Source of the DNA: Psychroserpens luteus
GTDB taxonomy: Bacteria > Bacteroidota > Bacteroidia > Flavobacteriales > Flavobacteriaceae
Reading direction: 5' to 3'
Assembly (NCBI RefSeq): GCF_015319355.1
Contig: NZ_JADILU010000002.1
Location: forward strand, 1 to 64,000
Length of the DNA: 64,000 nucleotides
Shown here: piece after piece, positions 59,589-64,000 of the stretch
Numbering within the stretch: position 1 is the first letter of the stretch
Layout of the letters: the number at the start of each line of letters is the position of its first letter
Made by a program: the position numbers and the translations under genes
The notes under the pieces: generated by a model
Told to the model about the DNA's origin: nothing
The model's database searches: none
What the model saw: only the letters and a program-made list of their open reading frames with translations

Positions 59589-59617
59589 CAAAAGCCACCC
59601 TTTGGGTGGCTTTTTTA
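59589..59617 (+). terminator. terminator after the P-domain protein gene
   Basis: AAAGCCACCC (59591-59600) pairs with GGGTGGCTTT (59604-59613) and is followed by T residues. Confidence 0.9.
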
Positions 59618-59628
59618 TTTTCTTTACT

Positions 59629-59636
59629 TACCTTTG
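59629..59636 (+). promoter_or_regulatory. promoter -7 element placed 6 bases before an ATG
   Basis: TACCTTTG ends 6 bases before the glycosyltransferase start codon, which predicts a leaderless transcript. Confidence 0.65.
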
Positions 59637-59642
59637 TAAGGT

Positions 59643-60656
59643 ATGAGTGCATTACATTTTTCATTTATAATCCCAGTATTTAATAGACCTGATGAAGTCA
59701 AAGAACTTTTAAGTAGTTTTGAAACTTTAGAAGGTGATTTTTCTTTTGAAATTGTCATTATTGAAGATGGATCAACTACAGATTGTAAATCGGTAATTGA
59801 TAGTTTCTCATCTATATTAAATATAGCTTACTATTTTAAGCCTAACTCAGGACCTGGTGATTCTAGAAACTATGGAATGTCTATGGCTAAAGGAAATTAC
59901 TTTATAATTTTAGATTCAGATTGTTTATTACCAAAACATTATTTAACAACGGTTAACCTATACCTATCTTCTAACTATGTTGATTGTTTTGGAGGACCAG
60001 ATGCTGCACATCCTTCTTTTACTAACCTTCAAAAAGCAATTAACTTTGCTATGACATCGTTTATCACAACAGGAGGTATTAGAGGTGGTAAAATCTCTGG
60101 TGATAAATTTCAGCCAAGAAGTTTTAATATGGGTTTGTCTAAGAAAGCTTTTGAGGACTCTGGAGGTTTTGGTTTAATTCATCCTGGAGAAGATCCAGAC
60201 TTATCGATTAGGCTTAATAATCTTGGTTATGAAACAGTATTAATTACAGAGGCTTATGTATATCATAAACGTCGTATTTCATGGAAAAAGTTTTACCAAC
60301 AAGTTCATAAGTTTGGTATGGTTAGACCAATACTAAATAAGTGGCATCCTAACACAAAGCGAATAACATATTGGTTTCCAACTGTATTTTTATTAGGTTT
60401 TATAATATCTGTATTGTTATTCTTATTTGGTTTTCAAGTCCCTTTATTTCTCTACGGAAGTTATCTACTCTTAGCTTTTATATTATCATTGGTCGCTAAT
60501 AAGAGTATAACCATAGCAATTCAATCTATATTAGCTATTTTTATACAGTTTTTTGGCTATGGATATGGTTTTCTTAAATCTACAATTGCTATTGGTATTT
60601 TGAATAGAAATCCCAAAGAGCATTACCCAAATTTATTCTTTAAAGATGTTAAATAG
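59643..60656 (+). CDS. family 2 glycosyltransferase, membrane-attached
   Basis: A 337-residue inverting GT-A glycosyltransferase. The N-terminus FSFIIPVFNRPDEVKELLSSF, Glu41-Asp42, DSRNYGMSMAKGNYFIILDSDC (DxD at 91-93) and GEDPDLSIRLNNLGYE (catalytic base region) are all present. Two or three C-terminal membrane helices (about 240-315) hold it in the inner membrane. It probably adds sugars to a lipid-linked glycan; substrate unknown. It overlaps the YbbR gene by 11 bases and heads a GT2-YbbR-coaE unit. Confidence 0.92.
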   Translation: MSALHFSFIIPVFNRPDEVKELLSSFETLEGDFSFEIVIIEDGSTTDCKSVIDSFSSILNIAYYFKPNSGPGDSRNYGMSMAKGNYFIILDSDCLLPKHYLTTVNLYLSSNYVDCFGGPDAAHPSFTNLQKAINFAMTSFITTGGIRGGKISGDKFQPRSFNMGLSKKAFEDSGGFGLIHPGEDPDLSIRLNNLGYETVLITEAYVYHKRRISWKKFYQQVHKFGMVRPILNKWHPNTKRITYWFPTVFLLGFIISVLLFLFGFQVPLFLYGSYLLLAFILSLVANKSITIAIQSILAIFIQFFGYGYGFLKSTIAIGILNRNPKEHYPNLFFKDVK

Positions 60657-61611
60657 GTTACAAACTAAATTAGGGCAATCAGTAAAAAGTAAAAAGCTTA
60701 ATGTTTTTGGGCTTTTCTTCTTATTGGCTTTTTTAATTTTGGTTATAACCAAACTATCAGATACTTATGTTGAAACCATCTCGTTTAATATTCAATACAA
60801 GAATCTTCCCGAGAAAAACATTATTACATTAGATAGTGTTCCAAAAGTAAATGTCACTGTTTCTGCTCATGGCTTTAAACTCTTATCTTATTATTTTTAT
60901 AATAAAGATTATCAATTAGATTTTGAAAAAAACACATATATCAAAGGTAATAGTTACGTGTGGTTGGCAGATAAAGGAATTTATGATTTGAAAGACCTTT
61001 TAGGTAAAAATATAAAGATTGTTTCAGTAAAGCCAGATACTTTATTATTGCCTTTTGGAACATTGAGCGTTAAAAAGGTGCCAGTGATTTTAAAATCTAA
61101 AATTAATTTTGCTCCTGGTTATGATACGTTGAATGGTTTAGAAATCACTCCCGATTCTGTTAATATTATTGGGGCACAAAAAGAGATTGATAACATCGAT
61201 TACGTAGAAACAAAAGCTTTTAATTTTGAGAGTATTAAAACGAATATCAATACAAATTTAGATTTAGAGTTTTCAAATTCTTCTGATCGATTAAAACTTT
61301 CAGAATCAAACATCAATGTAACTGCTCAAGTAGAGAAATTTACAGAAGGGACGTTTGATATTCCTATAACGATATTAAATTTGCCTAATAACGTTGAGAT
61401 TAATTACTTTCCGAAGCATATAAAAGTAGCATACTACCTAAGTCTCAATGATTATAAAGAAATAAAGCCATTAGATTTCATTATAGAATGTGATTATAAT
61501 GATGTAATAAAATCTGGTCAATCATTTTTTAAACCTAAACTTATCGTAAATTCAGCTAAAGTAAAATCGGCTAGAATGAAACAACATAAAGTAGAATACA
61601 TCATAAAATGA
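60646..61611 (+). CDS. YbbR-like domain protein
   Basis: A 321-residue protein with one N-terminal membrane helix (about 20-38, FGLFFLLAFLILVIT). A long extracytoplasmic part made of YbbR-type beta modules follows (FNIQYKNLPEKNIITLDSVPKVNVTVSAHG; ITPDSVNIIGAQKEIDNIDYVETKAF; TFDIPITILNLPNNVEINYFPKHIKV). YbbR (CdaR) of Firmicutes regulates the di-adenylate cyclase CdaA; no such gene is adjacent, so a role in c-di-AMP is not supported here. Overlaps coaE by 4 bases (ATGA). Confidence 0.85.
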   Translation: MLNRLQTKLGQSVKSKKLNVFGLFFLLAFLILVITKLSDTYVETISFNIQYKNLPEKNIITLDSVPKVNVTVSAHGFKLLSYYFYNKDYQLDFEKNTYIKGNSYVWLADKGIYDLKDLLGKNIKIVSVKPDTLLLPFGTLSVKKVPVILKSKINFAPGYDTLNGLEITPDSVNIIGAQKEIDNIDYVETKAFNFESIKTNINTNLDLEFSNSSDRLKLSESNINVTAQVEKFTEGTFDIPITILNLPNNVEINYFPKHIKVAYYLSLNDYKEIKPLDFIIECDYNDVIKSGQSFFKPKLIVNSAKVKSARMKQHKVEYIIK

Positions 61612-62207
61612 TAGTTGTAGGACTTACAGGAGGAATTGGTAGTGGAAAAACTACAGTAGCTAACTTTTTTAAAGAGCTAAACATACCTGTTTATATAGCA
61701 GATGATGAAGCTAAAAAATTAATGGTGAGATCTAAAGTCATTAAAAGACAATTAATTGCATTGTTTGGTGATGATGCATATATTGATAATGAGCTCAATA
61801 AACCATTTATAGCATCAAAAATCTTTAGTGACAAGACGTACTTACAACAAATGAATGCTATCGTCCATCCAAAAGTAGCTGCTCACTTTAAGAGATGGAT
61901 GAAAAAACAAAAATCTGAGTATGTTATTAAAGAAGCTGCTATTATTTTTGAACACAATAAAGAAGCCGATTTTGACTTTATAATTACTGTGACAGCCAAT
62001 CTGGATGAGCGTATAAACCGTGTCATAAAAAGAGATAACTCTAGCAAGTCAAAAATAGAATCTATTATTAATAATCAAATGAGTGATGAGGAGAAAGTAA
62101 AAAAATCTCATTTTGTAATTACTAATGATAATTTAGAGGATACTAGAAATCAAGTAATAAAGACGCATCAAATTATCTTAAAACGCATCAAAAATCTTAA
62201 AAATTAA
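61608..62207 (+). CDS. coaE: dephospho-CoA kinase
   Basis: Last step of coenzyme A synthesis. The 199-residue P-loop kinase has GGIGSGKT (8-15), the acidic VYIADDEAKKLM, a CoA-domain lid and the adenine region VTANLDERINRVIKRD. IVHPKVAAHFKRWM is the usual HPxV motif. It complements coaBC at 45 kb. Last in its unit, 60 bases before the kinase gene. Confidence 0.95.
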   Translation: MIVVGLTGGIGSGKTTVANFFKELNIPVYIADDEAKKLMVRSKVIKRQLIALFGDDAYIDNELNKPFIASKIFSDKTYLQQMNAIVHPKVAAHFKRWMKKQKSEYVIKEAAIIFEHNKEADFDFIITVTANLDERINRVIKRDNSSKSKIESIINNQMSDEEKVKKSHFVITNDNLEDTRNQVIKTHQIILKRIKNLKN

Positions 62208-62258
62208 CAGTTGTGTTAATGTAAGGTTAAACAGCAATCATCCTAAATGTTAAAATAT

Positions 62259-62266
62259 TAAATTTG
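62259..62266 (+). promoter_or_regulatory. histidine kinase promoter -7 element abutting the start codon
   Basis: TAAATTTG ends one base before the first ATG (62268) and four before the second (62271). If functional, transcription would begin at or next to the second ATG, predicting a leaderless mRNA starting with MKKKLFVLL. Confidence 0.5.
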
Positions 62267-62267
62267 G

Positions 62268-63851
62268 ATGATGAAGAAAAAGCTATTCGTTTTACTGGTG
62301 GTTTTAATGAGTTTATCACTTATTGGGATTATTTTCGTACAAGCATTTTTTATTAATAACGCATTAAAAAACGAAGAAAAACAATTTACTTCAGATGTGT
62401 TTCGTTCTCTTAGTTTAGTATCAAAAGCTATTGAAGACAAAGAGCTTCTTAGTTATGATAAACTTTACAAAGAAGTTACAAAAAGTGGTAAAACACCAGA
62501 TAGTAGTGAAATTAGAAGACTTTTGATTTTTGAATCATTTAATGAAGAGACAAATCAATCAACTCAATTTAAAAGCACTATTACTGAAGAAAGCTTTAAA
62601 GCTCCATCATTGTTCTTTGACATTGGTATAGGTACAGACAGTATAAATATTAAAAAATTTATCAGCCAAAGCGAGATAAATGTTTTTGATCACAGTCCTA
62701 TTGACGGACAAATTAATTTACAACCTGTTCAAACATCAAAAGATTATAGTACGATGGATGAGTTAGGACGCATTTTTTATAAAAAAGATTATAGAGCAGT
62801 ATATAAAAATTATCCTGTTTATAAACGAATTTCTAACGAAGAAGTTTTAGAGTTATTAGAATCTCAATTTTTATTAAGTGGTATAAAAACAGCTTTTGAA
62901 TATGCTATTTATGATAAGGATTTATCAACGAAAATACGATCAGATAATTTTGAGCTTACTCCTAAATCAACAATAGGAATTCCTGTTTTTTTAGATAATG
63001 AGAGTCGAAGTAATTATTCTCTTTATGTGGATTTTCCAGAACGTAAAAAGTATTTATTGTCCTCAATATTAGGCATGATTGTGTTGTCAATAATATTTAC
63101 AATCATCATCATATTAGCCTATTCTAGTGCAATCTATCAATTAGTAAAGCAACGTCAAATTTCACAAATTAAGACAGATTTTATTAATAATATGACACAT
63201 GAGTTTAAAACGCCTATTGCAACTATCAATTTGGCAATAGATTCTATTAGAAACCCAAAAATAATAGGTGATCAAGAAAAGGTCATGCGTTATTTAACAA
63301 TGATTAAAGAAGAGAATAAACGTATGCATGCTCAAGTTGAAAATGTATTACGTATTTCTAAATTAGAAAAAAACGAACTTAATATAAGTAAGGAAAGAGT
63401 AGAGCTTAACGACTTAATTGAAGATGCGATTACTCATGTAGAATTATTAGTAGAAGATCGTAACGGTTATGTGAAAACGCATTTAGAAGCAGGTAAGTCT
63501 TCTGTGTTAGCCAATGAAACGCACTTTACCAATGTTATTGTTAATATTTTAGATAATGCAATTAAGTATAGTGAAGGAGAACCTAAGATAGATGTTTACA
63601 CTGAAAATGTTGGAAACAGCATTCTCATTAAAATAGCAGATCAAGGTAATGGGATGTCTAAACAAGTTCAAAAAAGAGTGTTCGAGAAATTTTATCGAGA
63701 ACATACAGGAAATGTACACAATGTAAAAGGTCACGGTTTAGGCTTGGCTTATGTAAAAAGAATTGTTGACGACCATCAAGGTCATATATCAGTAGAAAGT
63801 GAAAAAGGAAAAGGTAGTATATTTACAATAAAACTACCATTAATATCATAA
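62268..63851 (+). CDS. membrane sensor histidine kinase
   Basis: A 527-residue two-component kinase. Membrane helix 1 (about 5-27), an extracytoplasmic sensor region (28-262) without a recognisable family, helix 2 (264-288). The HisKA domain carries phospho-acceptor His311 in NNMTHEFKTPIATI, then the ATPase domain: N box IVNILDNAIKYSEGEP, G1 IADQGNGMSK and GHGLGLAYVKRIVDDHQG. No HAMP is obvious. The response regulator follows 3 bases later. ATG 62271 is an alternative start. The signal is unknown. Confidence 0.92.
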   Translation: MMKKKLFVLLVVLMSLSLIGIIFVQAFFINNALKNEEKQFTSDVFRSLSLVSKAIEDKELLSYDKLYKEVTKSGKTPDSSEIRRLLIFESFNEETNQSTQFKSTITEESFKAPSLFFDIGIGTDSINIKKFISQSEINVFDHSPIDGQINLQPVQTSKDYSTMDELGRIFYKKDYRAVYKNYPVYKRISNEEVLELLESQFLLSGIKTAFEYAIYDKDLSTKIRSDNFELTPKSTIGIPVFLDNESRSNYSLYVDFPERKKYLLSSILGMIVLSIIFTIIIILAYSSAIYQLVKQRQISQIKTDFINNMTHEFKTPIATINLAIDSIRNPKIIGDQEKVMRYLTMIKEENKRMHAQVENVLRISKLEKNELNISKERVELNDLIEDAITHVELLVEDRNGYVKTHLEAGKSSVLANETHFTNVIVNILDNAIKYSEGEPKIDVYTENVGNSILIKIADQGNGMSKQVQKRVFEKFYREHTGNVHNVKGHGLGLAYVKRIVDDHQGHISVESEKGKGSIFTIKLPLIS

Positions 63852-63854
63852 ATT

Positions 63855-64000
63855 ATGGAAGAGCAAAATAAGAAAATACTTTTAGTTGAAGACGATCCAA
63901 ATTTTGGAACTGTATTAAAAGACTATTTAAACATGAACGATTATGACGTTGTTCATGCAAAAAACGGAATGGAAGGTTTCGAGAAATTCAAAAAAGACGA
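63855..64000 (+). CDS. response regulator, N-terminal part (cut by window edge)
   Basis: The 48 visible codons show a receiver domain: KILLVEDDPNFG (acidic pair Asp13-Asp14 region), KDYLNMNDYDVVHAKNGMEGFEKFKKD. The phospho-acceptor Asp and any output domain lie outside the window. It directly follows the histidine kinase and is surely its partner; an OmpR-type DNA-binding output is the usual expectation, not seen here. Confidence 0.9.
   Translation, partial: MEEQNKKILLVEDDPNFGTVLKDYLNMNDYDVVHAKNGMEGFEKFKKD

Overview
The window is about 64 kb of low-GC chromosomal DNA (roughly one-third G+C by eye) from a member of the Bacteroidota, almost certainly family Flavobacteriaceae. The evidence is: Por-type (type IX) secretion sorting domains on several exported proteins; many promoters with the Bacteroidota -7 element TAnnTTTG; Bacteroidota-type omega subunit, DUF4835 and long (482 aa) GAPDH proteins; and a monomeric NADP isocitrate dehydrogenase. 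No phage, IS element, CRISPR array or tRNA gene was seen. Most of the window is core chromosome.

Layout. 1-120: 3' end of a 5S rRNA gene and its terminator, so an rRNA operon lies to the left. 488-2829: a decayed secreted M43-type metalloprotease gene (minus strand) with several frameshifts and stops. 3.1-17 kb, nearly all minus strand: DUF6095-like protein and murQ; icd; a pentapeptide protein; rplS and trmD split by two unknown genes; corA; three small unknown or GNAT genes; a coiled-coil membrane protein; gap; and a DegP-type protease. 17.2-21.3 kb, plus strand: dapF-GNAT-mltG-DUF2279 and a lysozyme-fold protein. 21.5-29.7 kb, mostly minus: RsmI-like methylase, secreted PQQ-type sugar dehydrogenase, LMW phosphatase, dnaA, then a tight operon LEA-ribD-HAD-EamA-YigZ. 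29.8-31.2 kb: GNAT-prmC. 31.3-36.9 kb, minus: beta-mannosidase, cutC and a GH20 hexosaminidase (glycan catabolism). 37-40 kb: ligA and membrane proteins. 40.4-42.1 kb: a 5'-nucleotidase split over two genes. 42.2-49.6 kb, plus: a housekeeping run dapA-bamD-rpoZ-coaBC-DUF4835-recN-fabI. 49.6-59.6 kb: four large exported, type-IX-sorted, repeat-rich proteins. 59.6-64 kb: a glycosyltransferase-YbbR-coaE run, then a histidine kinase and the start of its response regulator.

How the genes relate. Cell-wall and lysine-branch functions recur (murQ, dapF, dapA, mltG, the lysozyme-fold protein, bamD). CoA synthesis is split between coaBC and coaE. The four adjacent secreted proteins share sorting domains, and two of them carry the same spaced upstream motif, which suggests shared control. 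The C-terminus of one of them (54764-57523) is clearly paralogous to the broken gene at 488-2829, down to the terminator.

Most notable observations: an over-represented octamer TTCCGAAG/CTTCGGAA lying in all three codon phases; small palindromic intergenic repeats that also sit in frame inside prmC and a hexosaminidase gene; a duplicated trmD 3' end on a foreign-looking gene between rplS and trmD; and promoters that predict leaderless mRNAs. I did not find a convincing large new defence or metabolic system.
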